From positions 174,933,991 through 174,997,990 of the forward strand of contig NC_133120.1 in the NCBI RefSeq assembly GCF_033568475.1: 64,000 nt of DNA, given 5' to 3'. This document shows positions 23,816-36,095 of this stretch, in pieces. The notes beneath the pieces were generated by a model, which searched no databases, was not told the origin of the DNA, and saw nothing but the letters and a program-made list of their open reading frames with translations. The translations under genes were made by a program, and so were the position numbers. The stretch is from Henckelia pumila. Lineage: Eukaryota; Streptophyta; Magnoliopsida; Lamiales; Gesneriaceae. Within the stretch, counting starts at the first letter, position 1. Each line of letters begins with the position of its first letter.

Positions 23816-25783
23816 TGTGAGATCCCGTTTCTAATCTTCTATACTCGGGTTTAAACAATCAAATCAAAAGAAAAAGCATACCAAAATTTTTTTTTTTTAT
23901 AAAAGCCTCGCACCCGCGCGAGCCATCGTCTCGCGCGTGCGCAGGCAATGCGGCCAGAGGCCTCGCGGGAGGCTTACGCCCGCGCGAGGTGATGTGCTCG
24001 CGTGCGCGCGGGAAAGATAATTCGAGCCCTCCAGGCATGCTCGCGCGCGAGCCAATCGGGCATAAAAGTGCAGGATCCTGAAGAAACCATTCCAAAAGCA
24101 ACTCCAATCAATTAAAACCCATATACACATAAAAATCAACATTTAAACATACAATATTCTAGGTTCTGCCCAAAAATACAACATATCAAGTTCGATGATA
24201 GGGTTCGATCGACTAATCAAAAATAATACAAGTTCAAAAGATACAACCCTACGACACGGTGTCTCACTTCTATCATTCTCACCCCATGCTAACCCAGACG
24301 ACTCGATCCAGCTCCTGATCCTCCTGTTGTCAAGTACACAACAAACAAAAACAACAGCCGGAAAACCCGGTTAGAAATATAATTTCCAAGTAAAAGAGAC
24401 AGACATACAATATCAATTAAACAACTCATATTGAAATATATCAATCACCAATAAATCCAAATGAGAGTGGATGTATGCATGACTTCAAAACTCGGGATTC
24501 TCAAGTCAGATAATCAAAATATCAATCGGTAGTCAGTTGGGATCCCAGAGTCAAGTCATTACGAACAACCCACCGACACTCCCATTCGGGGTGGATGTTG
24601 CACAACTCAACCCCTAGACTTCAGAGCAACTATAAGAAGTATTCTAGCACTTGGAAAAACTCAAAATCCAAGGCCACTTCAATATAGCTCCCTAAATCGT
24701 CTAATTTAAAAATGAATCAAATATTCGGCTCAATATGAATGCAAGTGAAAACAAAGTAAATCAATCAAGTTCACACGAACAAATTAACATGCAGTCTGTG
24801 ATTTGTGGGACTCGAGAATCAATCAAACTCGAGTATTCAACCCCATTCAATCCAATGTCGTCTTTTACATTTTCAAGTTCGTCAGTGATTCAAATCTAAA
24901 AATGACAACGAACTCAATCAATATCGAATCAAATCAAAAAAAATCATTACAAGAAGTTCAATACTATACCGTCTTCAACTCTCGAATCGGTTCAAACTCC
25001 CAAGTTCGTTCCAAACCCGAATCATTCAATCAAACTCTGAAAATGTAGAACATACGGATTCGATATCAATTCATCAACTCAAGCAAAACCCGAAAATCAA
25101 ACCAAAGTAATAAAACCAATAATCCAAAACCCGATTTCGACGGCATAACGGCTATAAACGGTCAAACCAAAAATCTCAAACCAATTATCATCATCAATAC
25201 AACTCAAAACCATCTTCCAATCCAACAAAACAACCAAATCCAACCAAAATAACCAAACCCATTTTCGAAAATATGCTCCAAAAATCATATAAAATCCAAA
25301 CTTCATTCTTTTTCCGAACTGACTTCGAATACACGGTCTATGCTAGCTCTCAAGAACAACATACTCGAAAATCATCAAATTCTAGCAACCCAACAAAAAT
25401 CAAAGTTCATAGATCGTAGCAAAACTTACGGCAAAACGACGCCCTCGTTGCGGTGATCGTGAATCTCAACTCGAATCGAAAATCTGACGGTCGGATCGTG
25501 TGAATCAAAAGAAAGAAAAGCTTGAAATGTTGGCCATGACTTCTCTCGTTCTCTCTCTCGGTTGGCGTGAAGAGGAAGGGAGAAAGAGAAGTGATGGGAG
25601 AGATATTTACATAACAAATAATATAATACTCTCAACTTGGCTAGTCAATCGGTATATTTGCAATCCGGTCCCTGAAACCCCAAACTCAATCAATTCAATC
25701 TCGGTTCAACTAATTCCCATTAATTCAAAATAAATAATAATCAACTCTGCTAATCATGAAATAATTAATTCCAAGGCCTTACA
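23816..25783 (-). repeat. 5' LTR of gypsy-1 (1968 bp)
   Basis: On the minus strand it runs from TGTAAGGCCTTGG to ...GATCTCACA. The outer end abuts gypsy-2 coding sequence. A CpG-rich hairpin cluster lies at 23908-24056, near the LTR end next to the primer-binding site. The rest is AT-rich with no gene. Confidence 0.85.
23908..24056 (-). repeat. CpG-rich hairpin cluster in gypsy-1 LTR
   Basis: Successive inverted repeats are CGCGCGAG/CTCGCGCG (23915-23937, perfect 8-bp stem), CCTCGCG/CGCGAGG (about 23960-23989), then CTCGCGTGCGCGCGGG, and the palindrome GCTCGCGCGCGAGC (about 24038-24052). The surrounding LTR is AT-rich. Confidence 0.8.
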
Positions 25784-28700
25784 TTATGTCTGATTTTGAT
25801 TGTATTATTGGCATTGATGCACTAATCAAGTATAGGGCCACGGTTGACTGTTTTCATAAGATTGTCCGATTTAGACCAGACATGGCTGATGATTGGAAAT
25901 TCTTTGGTAAGGGTTCTCGTGCTAAGATTCCTTTGATTTTTAGCTTATCTATGGAACCGTTATTGCAGACTGGTGCTGAAGGATTTCTAGTTTATGCATT
26001 GGATGTGTTGAAAGCTAGTCCTGTACTGGCGGACGATCCTATTGTATGTGAGTTTGCAGATATTTTTTCGGGTGAAATACCGGGATTGACTCCAATGCGT
26101 GAGATTGATTTCAGTATCGAGTTGGTACCAGGTACTTTGCCTATCTCTAAAGATCCTTATAGGATGGCACCACTTGAACTGAAAGAGTTGAAAGATCAAC
26201 TTGAAGATTTGCTGAACAAAGGTTACATTAGGCCAAGTGTGTCACCCTGGGGCGCTCTGGTTTTATTTGTCAGAAAGAAGGATGGGTCGATGAGATTATG
26301 TATCGATTACCGCCAATTAAATTAGGTCACGGTAAAGAATAGATATCCATTACCTCGAATAGATGACTTGTTTGACCAATTGCAGGGTTCTTTCGTCTAT
26401 TCAAAGATTGATTTGAGGTCTGGTTATCACCAGTTGAGGGTAAGAGAAGCAGATGTTACTAAAACTGCTTTTCGAACGAGGTATGGCCATTATGAGTTTA
26501 TAGTAATGTCATTCGGTTTAACAAATGCTCATGTTGTCTTTATGAGTTTAATGAATAGAATATTTCAGAAACACTTGGATGAGTTTGTTATCATTTTTAT
26601 TGATGATATTCTGATATATTCTAAGACTAAGACTGAGCTTGAGAGCATTTGAGGATTGTTTTGCAGATTTTGAGAACTGAGCACTTGTATGATAAGCTGT
26701 CCAAGTGTGAGTTTTGGTTGGATAGAGTTGTGTTTCTTGGCCATGTTATTTCAGGAGACGGTATATCTGTTGATCCTAGCAAGGTAGAGGTAGTTATTAA
26801 CTGGCCTAGACCTACATCCGTACCTGAGATTCGTAGTTTAATGGGTTTAGCCGGGTATTATCGCCGATTTATTGCAGGATTTTCTAGCATTGCGAAGCCG
26901 ATTACCCAGTTAACACAGAAGAATACTCCGTTTGTTTGGACACATGAATGTGAAGCTAGTTTTGTGGAATTGAAGAAAATGCTGACTAGTGTACCTGTAT
27001 TAACTATTCCATCAGGTACAGGTGGTTTTACTATTTATTTTGACGCTTCTCATAAAGGTTTGAGTAGTATTTTGATGCAGCGATGTCATGTGATAGCATA
27101 TGATTCCAGGCAATTGAAACCTCACGAGATCAGATACCCAATACATGATCTTAAGCTTGCAGCTATTGTCTTTGCGTTGAAAATTTGGCTTCATTATTTA
27201 TATGGTGAGACCTTTGAGATATTTTCTGATCATAAAAGCTTGAAGTAGTTGTTTTCTCAAGCGGAATTAAATATGAGACAAAGACGTTGGTTGGACTTGC
27301 TGAAAGATTTTGACTGTGAGATTAAGTATTATCCAGGGAAGTCTAATGCAGCGGCTGATGCACTGAGTAGAAAGGTATGTGATTTATCCTTATCTACTAT
27401 GCGTGTCTCTAAGTTGATTGAAGATTGTTGTGTTTCTGGTCTGTATTTTGAGACAGATATACAACCTGTACGGGTTTATGCAATCACAGCTGAGCCGGAG
27501 TTGTTTGTTCGAATTAAAGAAGCCCAGAAAGCTAATCAAAACATTAAAAATTCAATTGAAAGGGTTAGAACTGGACATGAGTCAGCATTTCAGGTCAGTA
27601 TGGATGGAATTGTGTTTGTTAATCGACGTATTGTTGTACCTGATATTGCAGAATTGAGACAGCAAATTCTGAATGAAGCTCATTGCAGCAAGTTTAGTAT
27701 CCATCCAGGGGGCAGAAAAATGTATAATGATCTGAAACAACAGTTTTGGTGAAAAAGAATGAAAGCTGATGTGACAAAGTTTGTATCTAGATGTCTAAAT
27801 TGTCAACAGGTAAAGGCTGAAAGGAAGCGACCAAGTGGTTTATTGCACAGTTTAGCAGTTCCTGAATGGAAATGGGATCATATTACTATGGATTTTGTCA
27901 CAAGACTACCGAGATCTTCGAGAGGATGTGATGCAGTTTGGGTTGTGATTGATATACTGACTAAGTCTGCATGCTTTATTCCTTATCAGATGACGTATCG
28001 TCATGACCAGATGGCCAATATTTATATCAGAGATGTAGTGCGACTGCACAGTGCCTAAGTCGATAGTATCGGATCGAGATCCTCGATTCACTTCACATTT
28101 TTGGCATAGTCAACAGGAAGCTCTGGGTACTCGTCTGCATTTGAGTACAGCATATTATCCTCAGACTGATGGGCAGTCAGAGCGTACTATACAGATTCTA
28201 GAAGATATGTTGAGAGCTATGATACTTGATTTTGGTGCGAGTTGGCAATAATCTTTGACACTTGTTGAATTTTCTTATAATAACAGCTATCAGTCAAGCA
28301 TTCAGATGGCTCCATTTGAAGCACTGTATGGTAAAAAATTCAGATCTCCGTTGTTTTGGGATGATCTTTCTAAAACACCAGTTACAGGACCAGATATGAT
28401 CAGAGAGATGTCTGATAAAGTGAAGTTGATACAAATCAAAATGAGAACAACGCAAGATCGACTAACAAAATATGCAAATGTGAGGCATAGACCTTTGAGT
28501 TTTGAACAAGGTGATTGGGTATTTCTGAAGATATCTCCTTTTCGAGGCACTGTTAGATTCGGAAAGAGAGGGAATCTATCACCGAGGTTTATTGGACCTT
28601 ACGAAATTCTTGATAAAGTTGGTGATCTTGCATACCGATTAGCATTACCTCCAGCACTGTCAGGTATTCACGATGTATTTCACGTGTCTATGTTGAGGAA

Positions 28701-28925
28701 GTATGAGCCCGATGCTTCCCATATTCTTCGTCCAGATGAAGCTGAATTGGATGAAACATTGAGCTATTTCGAACATCCTATTCAAATCCTTGATCACAAG
28801 GAAAGGCAGCTCAGAAACAAATCCATTCCCTTGTGAAGGTGCAATGGAGTAGACACGGAATTGAAGAAGCTACTTGAGATACGGAACAAGATATGAGACA
28901 GCGTTATTCAGAGCTATTTCACTGA
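25784..28925 (+). pseudogene. Gypsy-2 pol: protease to chromodomain, decayed
   Basis: In order: the end of protease ([15 protein letters not shown]), reverse transcriptase ([26 protein letters not shown]), RNase H ([21 protein letters not shown]), integrase zinc region (HPGGRKMYNDLKQQFW, CLNCQQVK) and catalytic core ([24 protein letters not shown]), then GIHDVFHVSMLRKY and a chromodomain-like tail (VQWSRHGIEEATWE/T region). Lesions are in-frame stops at 26323, 27246, 27750 and 28249 and frameshifts near 26645, 28050 and 28830. The chromodomain-type end fits a Tekay/Del chromovirus. Confidence 0.85.
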
Positions 28926-29023
28926 TGTGAGTTCTTATTCAGTATTTCTGCTATCTTATTATCTTATGTGTGTTCAAATTGCATGCAATTTCGAGGACGA
29001 AATCAGATCTTAGCAGGAGAGAA

Positions 29024-30225
29024 TTTTTAGAGTTTAGATTTAAATTCTAATATTCTTAAATTATTTAGGATTGAAATTGAATTAAAATTTTTCGTAAGGA
29101 CTAAATTGCAAATAGTGGAAATTTTAAGGGCCAAAGTGCAATTTTCTATATTTGAGTGGAACACTTGGCATCTTATGTATACATACGTGTATGTACATGG
29201 ATTTGCGTCAGATGTATCTTCTTCTTCAATAGCAAAACCGAGACTTCATTTTCTTTGTCTAAATTTGATCTTCAAGCTTCATTATTTCAAGATCCGTCTA
29301 CCCGAATAAAATTCTGAGCACGGTTTTGGAATCCTCGCAACAAGAGCTTCGTTGTGATGTAAGTATTATCTTGATTCTGTATATTTCAAAAATATGTTGT
29401 TGGGAGAACTTGGAATTCGATTATGGCTATGCGTTCTTGAGCTTGTATGAGTGATTGTATCGAAGTCGGACCAAAGAACTTGGAATTTGAAATTGATATT
29501 AATTTCCAGATTTTATTCGAAAATTATGCTATCTTATTTGGCTGGGTTTTGATGATATTTGGTTGGTATGATATGTATATGAGACTTATATGGTTGTTAG
29601 AAGTACTGGTTTGTTACCGTTACGCTGCCGGTTTGCGAAATTGATAGACTATGAATCCTTATGATTGAGCTGTGGTATAAATGAATTCTTGCTGATGTTA
29701 TGGCCTTGAATACCATTCATTTCAGATTTAATCAAAGGACATCGAATTCGGGAGTTTTGGTTTCGAACCGGGAGAGATTTGATCAAAGTTGGTGAACTTT
29801 AGACTTTCATGCTTGAGTTTAGCTTGAGAAGAATTGTGATTGCAATTGTGTATTTTGTAGCTTGTGGATCTAGCTCATTCCTTATCAAGACTAAGGTATG
29901 ATACGACGATGATCAAGTTGGGGATGTTCGTCGAGACGAGTTTACCTTCTCGATTTCCTTAAATCACACAATACTTGACATACATGTTTAGATTGTTGGT
30001 TATGCTTGTTGAGCTAAAATAGGATGATTGTGGTTATGTCATCTTGTTATATATGTGAGCCTAACATTTATTCAAGCCTTGCCGATATCGTTGATGAGTT
30101 ATAAACTTCGATATCAAATATCAATGACGAGTATTTATCATTGATAGATCGATTTTGGTTATAGCATCAGTGATGAGCATGAGCCTGATGATGAGTGGTG
30201 CGTTTTAGCATCTAAACCAAGCGTT
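29024..30225 (+). repeat. Putative 3' LTR of gypsy-2, truncated
   Basis: A purine run (AGCAGGAGAGAAT, about 29012-29024) follows the pol end and the TTTCGAGGACGAAATC motif. This marks the LTR start, although the expected TG is lost. About 1.2 kb of AT-rich sequence without a gene continues to the CACTA end. I did not find the missing LTR end on the far side of the CACTA element, so boundaries are tentative. Confidence 0.5.
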
Positions 30226-30430
30226 CACTAGTAGAAATTTGATGTTTTACTTCGCTAATTTTTACTTCGGCAGTTTCAAATTTCGAAGTAATAGATAGTA
30301 ATATACTTCGGTTGCAAAATTGACGAAGTAAAATGCTTGTTAAGACTTCGCATATAAAAAACACGGGCTTCACTTTAACTTTTAAATAGCATTTTACTAC
30401 GTCATTTGAAATTTACCGAAGTTAAAATTT
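30226..30430 (+). repeat. CACTA left terminus and subterminal repeats
   Basis: CACTAGTAGAAAT is followed within 200 bp by about seven copies of the ACTTCG/CGAAGT core, such as TTACTTCGGCAG, GACGAAGTAAA and CCGAAGTTAA. These match the right end. Confidence 0.75.
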
Positions 30431-31453
30431 TTAAAAAAAATCCGTGTAGTGAAAAACCCCTTTCTCTAACTTGACATATTCTCTCCCTTCTCTATATGGG
30501 AACGTGAAAACATTTTCGAATCCACCCACATCTCACGAATTTTCCTACTGATTGTTACACTATTTTCATTTGATTCAATATTGAGTTAACTTCTAATCAC
30601 CTTTATTATCTCCCAAATCAAGTGATTAATCGCAAGGTGCACTGTTGGTCGCGATTTTCCAATCGCGTTTTTTCAAATCTGCGCATCTTGGGCTCTTATT
30701 TTCTTGATTTCTGGGCTTTTGGTTGTGATTTGCTATAATATTATGATGTTCTTGGTTTGTTTCCATGGCTGTTAACTTCGTGAGGGACATTGGTCGCGAT
30801 TCTGTTCAAATCGCGAGTGTACATCTGCGTACACTTCGGTTTTTCAATCTCTCAATTTTTAGGCTTTCATCTCGTGATTGAGCTTCATTTTCAGAGTATT
30901 TTGGGGTCGATTTCACTGCTGGACTCCTGCTACTGCATCTGCGTGAGGTACTTCGCTCGAACTTGGATTTCCACTGCTAGGGTTAATTTTTCTGCGATTT
31001 CTGGATTTTGATTGGGGTTTTGATTGTATCGGTTGGAATATTGGCTCCATTTGAGCGTGTGGTGACTGTGGGTTGTGGTTTTGGGGCTGCATTTCATCTT
31101 CAAATTGGTTTGTTCTCGGCCAGCTTCATTTATGCACATTAGGTGTTTGTTTCTTTGCCTCAATTGATTACACTCAATTTTGACTAATGTCTAGTATGAT
31201 TGGCTTGAGGCATTTGTAAAATTGTGAATGACATGAGATAACATTAGAGGTTGGTATGAAATTTTCAATTTGTTAGGCTGTAAATAACAGTGGCCATTGA
31301 GCTTACATTTTAAGAAGATTTTATATGACAAATTTGATTCCTTTTATTTCAATTTCGTTGTCCGTGTTGATCCACAACGGCTTATTAGCATTTTTAGTAG
31401 CTTCATTTTCTTTCTGCAAACATACACGCTGACTCACCTTCACAAAGCCAACT
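30431..31453. other. CACTA interior of unknown origin
   Basis: About 1 kb of T-rich sequence with no recognisable coding exon. It includes two TCGCGATT-type stretches (about 30647 and 30790). The last 150 bp may be the captured upstream region of the serpin fragment. I cannot assign the remainder. Confidence 0.4.
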
Positions 31454-31768
31454 ATGGATCTGCGAGAGTCAATCCTCAACCAAACCGACGTTTCCTTGTC
31501 TCTGGCGAAGCACGTCATCATCACCGAAACCAAGGATGCCAATATTGTGTTCTCCCCGCTATCGATTCATGTTGTTCTGGGCTTGATTACCGCCGGGTCG
31601 AATGGGCCGACCAAAGATCAGTTGCTGGGATTTCTCAAGAAAAAATCACCAGAAGACCTGAATTCCCTATCGTCCCAGCTTGTGAGTCTTCTGTTTGCCG
31701 ACGCTGGGGCACTTGGTGCTAAAAAGATGCGTGAATTGCGAGTTAATTCGGTGGTTTTCATGACATGA
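31454..31768 (+). pseudogene. Captured serpin N-terminal fragment
   Basis: The ORF starts MDLRESILNQTDVSLSLAKH and continues with NIVFSPLSIHVVLGLITAG, the N-terminal helices of plant serpins (LR/Z type protease inhibitors). Homology runs to about VSLLFAD (31700); the last 20 or so codons are unrelated and end in a TGA at 31768. The reactive-centre loop and most of the fold, about three quarters of a normal 390-residue serpin, are absent, so it cannot inhibit a protease. The ATG and a clean 104-codon frame remain, so a short peptide could be made if transcribed. It is one of three gene fragments in the CACTA element. Confidence 0.75.
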
Positions 31769-32815
31769 AATAAGATTAAGTGGATATTAACTTATGACTT
31801 TTCTCTAGAATATCTTTTTTTTTACTTTATTACACATTCATGTAGTGGAGTCTGAATTGATTTGTGTTTTTAACCTTGCTTATGGTTATTATTTGGATAT
31901 TGTTGCAGTTGAAAGGACATACTCATGTAGGTTGTGGCCCAAAATCTCTTATTGCATCATCAATCACGTGATTTACATCAACAGGTTTGGAGTTGCTTCT
32001 TTCTTGTTCCAGTTTCAAAATTGTGTTGTGTTCTCTTATTGCCTCATCAATCACGTGACTTACATGATACGATCAGTTTTTCATGTTATGTAAAGACGAC
32101 ATTTGACGGTATTTTGTTGAAGTTTGTCACTTATCAGGTTCTTAAGTTTTTTGGATTTTTTTTCAAATTGTTGGGATTAAGCTCATAGTTGTCTTATTTT
32201 AATGCTTAATTGTATTATATCTATTTGTTAAATTATTTATAAAGTATTACTGATAAGATGAAAAGTTAAAATTAATTCATCATTGTGAAATTTATAAATA
32301 AAAACAATGTTCAATTTAAAATTAAATTTGTTCTTAACAGTAAAAAAAATTAATTTACATGTGGGATGATAGAATGTATCATTAATCCAATGATCAATGA
32401 AGGAGTTTTGCAGAACTTTCAATGTTTTCCAGAGCCTTTTGGTGGTAAAAAAATTGAAAACATCAGAATTGTAGTCTAAACTTTACAATGCAATCTGTGG
32501 GCATTTACATTCATAAGACACTGGGTTGTGTCTTGTACTAAGAACATGGTCCATGTGTCCTAATTGTGGGTTGTGTCTTGTACCACATTTTCCACTTTCT
32601 CGATTCACTGAACCAGCATACCAAGATTGTGGGTTCTGGAAACGCTTGACATACCAGTACATGTATGGTTTTACTCATCGGTGGAAAATATTATTTCATT
32701 TCTTCCTGATCAATTTTGTGGGTTTCTTTTTTAAGTCTTATCATATAAATATTGCATTTCTATATCTTTGTTTATTAATTCAATCCATTTCATGAACATT
32801 TGATATGTTCAATAG
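31769..32815. other. CACTA interior between serpin and callose synthase fragments
   Basis: AT-rich, no recognised exon. Two short duplications are visible: a 32-bp unit at 31948-31979 and 32035-32066 that includes CACGTG, and GGGTTGTGTCTTGTAC at about 32523 and 32567. Part may be captured intron. Confidence 0.4.
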
Positions 32816-33450
32816 AATGAGTATATGAAATGTGCTGTCATAGAATGCTATGAGTCATTTAAACTCATTCTTAATGCCTTGATTGTTGGAGAAACTAAGA
32901 AAAGGTTGTGTTTAGTTTTATTCATGGAGCTTATATACTAAATTCATATTATTTTGTCCTCACAAATATTCGTGTTATATAACTGAATTGTTTGTCACTA
33001 GGATCCTGGATGCCAGTTTTTGGCATATGTCTATTTGCCTTTTTTCCTATCAGTCCCATGTATGGATAAAGTGAGAATCTTCTGAATGATTGATAATATA
33101 TGGTTTTATTGTCGGATGCAGCGAATTGACCGAACTTGTTCATAACAGCAAGGATACAAGAAAACAACTTTTTGCCAATATTGTGTTCCCTCCCCCAAAT
33201 ACAGCGCAATGGGAAGAACAGGTACACTTAAATTCAATTATACCAACTCCTAGTTCTTATACAGAAATCGAGCACTGTCACATGTGTTTCTTTAATAGAT
33301 TCGACGTCTCTATCTTCTCCTAACTGTAAAAGAATCTGCAATGGATGTGCCAACAAACCTTGAAGCACACCGGAGGATAACATTTTTCTCAAATTCACTT
33401 TTTATGAACATGCCACGCTCACCTCGAGTTCGCAAAATGCTCTCATTCAG
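32816..33450 (+). pseudogene. Captured callose synthase fragment, three exons
   Basis: Three exon pieces with splice-like borders encode parts of a glucan (callose) synthase. 32816-32904 gives [15 protein letters not shown]. 33122-33221 gives SKDTRKQLFANIVFPPPNTA, ending in a GT donor. 33299-33450 gives RRLYLLLTVKESAMDVPTNL through SLFMNMPRSPRVRKMLSF, also ending before GT. The second and third join in phase. Coding sequence expected between the first and second is missing, so the capture is internally deleted. A full callose synthase is a membrane enzyme of about 1900 residues making beta-1,3-glucan. This is a small piece from before the catalytic domain with no start codon or membrane segments. 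Confidence 0.75.
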
Positions 33451-34231
33451 GTCTGATTTAATAGCCTTGGCGTGTGCGTTTGGAGGCGTTTCTCCGGGGC
33501 TGAATGTTATAATATTGAAACATGCATTTACTATATATGAATGTTTGTAAGATTTGAGCAGCAGGTGTAAATATTGAATGTGGAGCAGGAGCAAAGAATA
33601 AGTGATAAGATTTGGGATACCTTTTTTCATGCAAACTTTTGTAAGAATATATTCCTTTCTAATTTCTTCATTCACGCTAACGTAAATTGATCTATTCGAT
33701 ATATCTCCTAGATTTTTTTTTTACTCTTATATCAATTTTATCATTATTGTTATCTGTTTCTATTTATTATTTTTGGACAAATGTGTCGGTTTAAATTTCT
33801 GTAAATGATTAGCTTCTTAAAACAAATATGTATTAGAATCCTTCAATCGATAATATTCTATTATATGTTCTTTAATATCATTTTTTAAACCAAAATGAAC
33901 GATGCATGCCCACTTGTGTTATATATGATTGCTCAGTTTAATCTTCCGATGAATTGTGATTTTTAATTAAATATCGTGCAAAGTATAATATTATGCTTAT
34001 TTATGCAACTTATAATTCTATATAAAATATATATTGACCCGTTTTCACAAAATATATATATATATATAGACCCAATTTTATTATCATTGAGGGATGTTAT
34101 TGTTTCTCAAATAATATAGGATTTTGAAATCCTTCCAACAGAGCATGTACCAAGGGAATTTCCTAAGGTTTATTGTGTCGATGTATATATGATTTTTGTT
34201 GTCGTACTTGTTATTTCTTCTGAGGACAGAG
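33451..34231. other. CACTA interior left of copia B
   Basis: AT-rich sequence with a short (TA)n run at about 34054-34068 and no recognised exon. Bases 34227-34231 (CAGAG) are the left target-site copy of copia B. Confidence 0.5.
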
Positions 34232-36094
34232 TGAAAGAGTGGGTGCCCAGTGAGCCAACTTGTGGCTATGGGCTTTGATGACTCTTTGTACAAACGATCT
34301 TTTGTTTAATGTAATTTACACTTTTATTAATGGCAATGACTTTATCTTTCTTCATATTGTTATATTATGATATACTATTGTTGTTTTGATAAAGACCTTG
34401 AATATACTATAGTGTATGTAAGATGTGGTAGAACATGGGGATGTCTATCATGAAATACATCTTATAGTCACTGTATATTCTAAACTGTTTCTAGTCGATT
34501 GAGCCGTCCGATAATAAGGATAAGGATCGCTCGAGTTTGAGACTAGCATTTGCGATGCGGAGTACCACGTTTCATTGGTAGGGAACATGGAGATGTTCGA
34601 AGCATGCAAATGGATATTCATAGGATGAATAATCGAACTACCCTATCCGGACTTTCCAAGTGGTTATCACTTATCGAGTGGATAAAGTCCGCGGTTTTGG
34701 TTGTACACCATTAGTCCTTACTACTTGAAACATCATGGAGACTCTATATGCTAGTACTGTGCTTTGACTCGTTTACCGACTCTATGGGGGTCATCAGGTG
34801 TCGGGATTGGGTACAGTTACAACACATATAGGAGTCGATGCATTGTTGTCAAGGATTCACCACATACTTGCGAGTGTGGATATCCTATGCGATCTGAGGA
34901 GATATTAGTGTGACGAATCTCTGGCCAGAGTACTTGATGTGATTTAAGAAATGGTTTCTTAGTAGCACATGCGATGTCACTAATTTGATCTTCAAGATGT
35001 ATTGCATAGTTATCGAATCTTGAGCGACTCTCGATATACCAATGGTTGTTGATTCGATCGGGATATATGGATGAAGGGACCGTACTGTACGCGAACCAAA
35101 ATCTACTGGTTCTTGTAGGCACTATCAGTGATACCTAGGGAATCATGGGGCGATGTTGCTAGGCGCTTTACCATGATTCGTTGGGCAAGTCGGAAATCGT
35201 TGTTCCGAGTCACAAGGAGTTGTGAGCCCACGGCTAGCTGTATCCCTGAACCATTGAGGGTCACACAGTGTAATGGAGTTTTAATCCCCGTTGAGATAGT
35301 TAAATTTAAAGAGTTAAATTTAATGAACTAAGGAGTTGGACTTCTTAAATAAGAGTAAGGGAGTAGGATTTCCTAAAATGACATAGGGATGTACATTTTT
35401 GGAAACCACTGAATTCGGATTCAGGAAAATTTATCTTGACTTTAAAATGTGCAGAAATGGTTTCTGTGCACATTGGTAAAATCGGTTTATCAATCGGAGT
35501 CACGATGAATTTTATATTAATTTCTGAACATGCGGGCTTTGCTTGTCGGGCCTCAACTTATGACTAATGGGCCCTAAGCTGTTAGTGGCCTGCATTATAA
35601 ATAAGTTATTGCAGTACAGAAATTACACACAACAGGTCATTATTTTGAGAGCAGAATTTTCGAAACCCTAGCCCCTTTCACTCTCACAATTCGGCCGCCC
35701 CTCCTTGCTCTGTCAGAGAATTTCCGGTCTGTGATTTTTAATTGCAGTCAGGAATAACGAATCAGATTCGTTTAATCTCTTCGCAGAAAACTTCTGATAG
35801 ATTTTCTAGTGCAATCTATCAGAGGGATTTAAACCCCATTCGTGGACCTGATTGAAGGAGTTCATCGGTTCCAGGGAGAGACAACAAGAGCAGATTAATT
35901 CTGTTGGTGTCCAATAATCTCGCTTCGAGATTGAAGGTAAAATTTAATTAATTGTTATTTGAATTTTACACACACTTATAATTTAATCGTTGAACGGTTG
36001 ATACCCACACCATGGAATTGTTCCATGATAAAATTTTAAACTTCCGCTGCACCGGGTATCAATCGTGATTGATCTGAACAACAATTTTCCAACA
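34232..36094 (+). repeat. 5' LTR of copia B (1863 bp)
   Basis: It runs from TGAAAGAGTGGG to TTTTCCAACA. TATAAATAA at 35596-35604 is the likely core promoter, placing the RNA start near 35630. Confidence 0.95.
35596..35604 (+). promoter_or_regulatory. TATA box of the copia family LTR
   Basis: TATAAATAA is conserved at the same place in all LTRs of copies A, B and C (for example 43306 and 55103). It is followed by GTTATTGCAGTACAG, the probable start of R. Confidence 0.6.
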
Positions 36095-36095
36095 G

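Larger units (their letters stand above)
11392..25783 (-). mobile_element. Gypsy-1: Tekay/Del-type element, partial, carrying copia A
   Basis: On the minus strand the order is 5' LTR (25783-23816), primer-binding site, gag (23478 to 22559), copia A insertion, gag zinc fingers and protease (13226-12257) and reverse transcriptase to 11392, where Athila is inserted. Integrase, any chromodomain and the 3' LTR are beyond the window. Gypsy-1 itself is inserted in the protease region of gypsy-2; TTATG at 25784-25788 would be the right target-site copy. Protease and reverse-transcriptase wording closely parallels gypsy-2, so both belong to the same broad lineage. Confidence 0.85.
25784..30225 (+). 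mobile_element. Gypsy-2: old Tekay/Del-type element, 3' part
   Basis: This plus-strand element begins abruptly in protease, at the point where gypsy-1 inserted. It runs through reverse transcriptase, RNase H, integrase and a chromodomain-like end, then into a putative 3' LTR that is cut by the CACTA element at 30226. The 5' half should lie left of the window, beyond the gypsy-1 insertion. Coding decay is heavy, so it is the oldest gypsy element here, consistent with its outermost place in the nest. Confidence 0.8.

Noticed and set aside
23908..24056. CpG island of a host gene
   Set aside because: It lies inside the gypsy-1 LTR, is made of inverted repeats and has no gene next to it.
34050..34070. 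(TA)n run as a possible site-specific insertion target
   Set aside because: It is an ordinary microsatellite with no adjoining element end.
34817..35331. ORFs of 67 and 101 codons on both strands that recur at 14006, 21460, 42527, 42838, 54392 and 62055
   Set aside because: They sit in every LTR of the copia family and overlap each other on opposite strands. In copia C the longer one is frameshifted. They reflect LTR identity, not coding.
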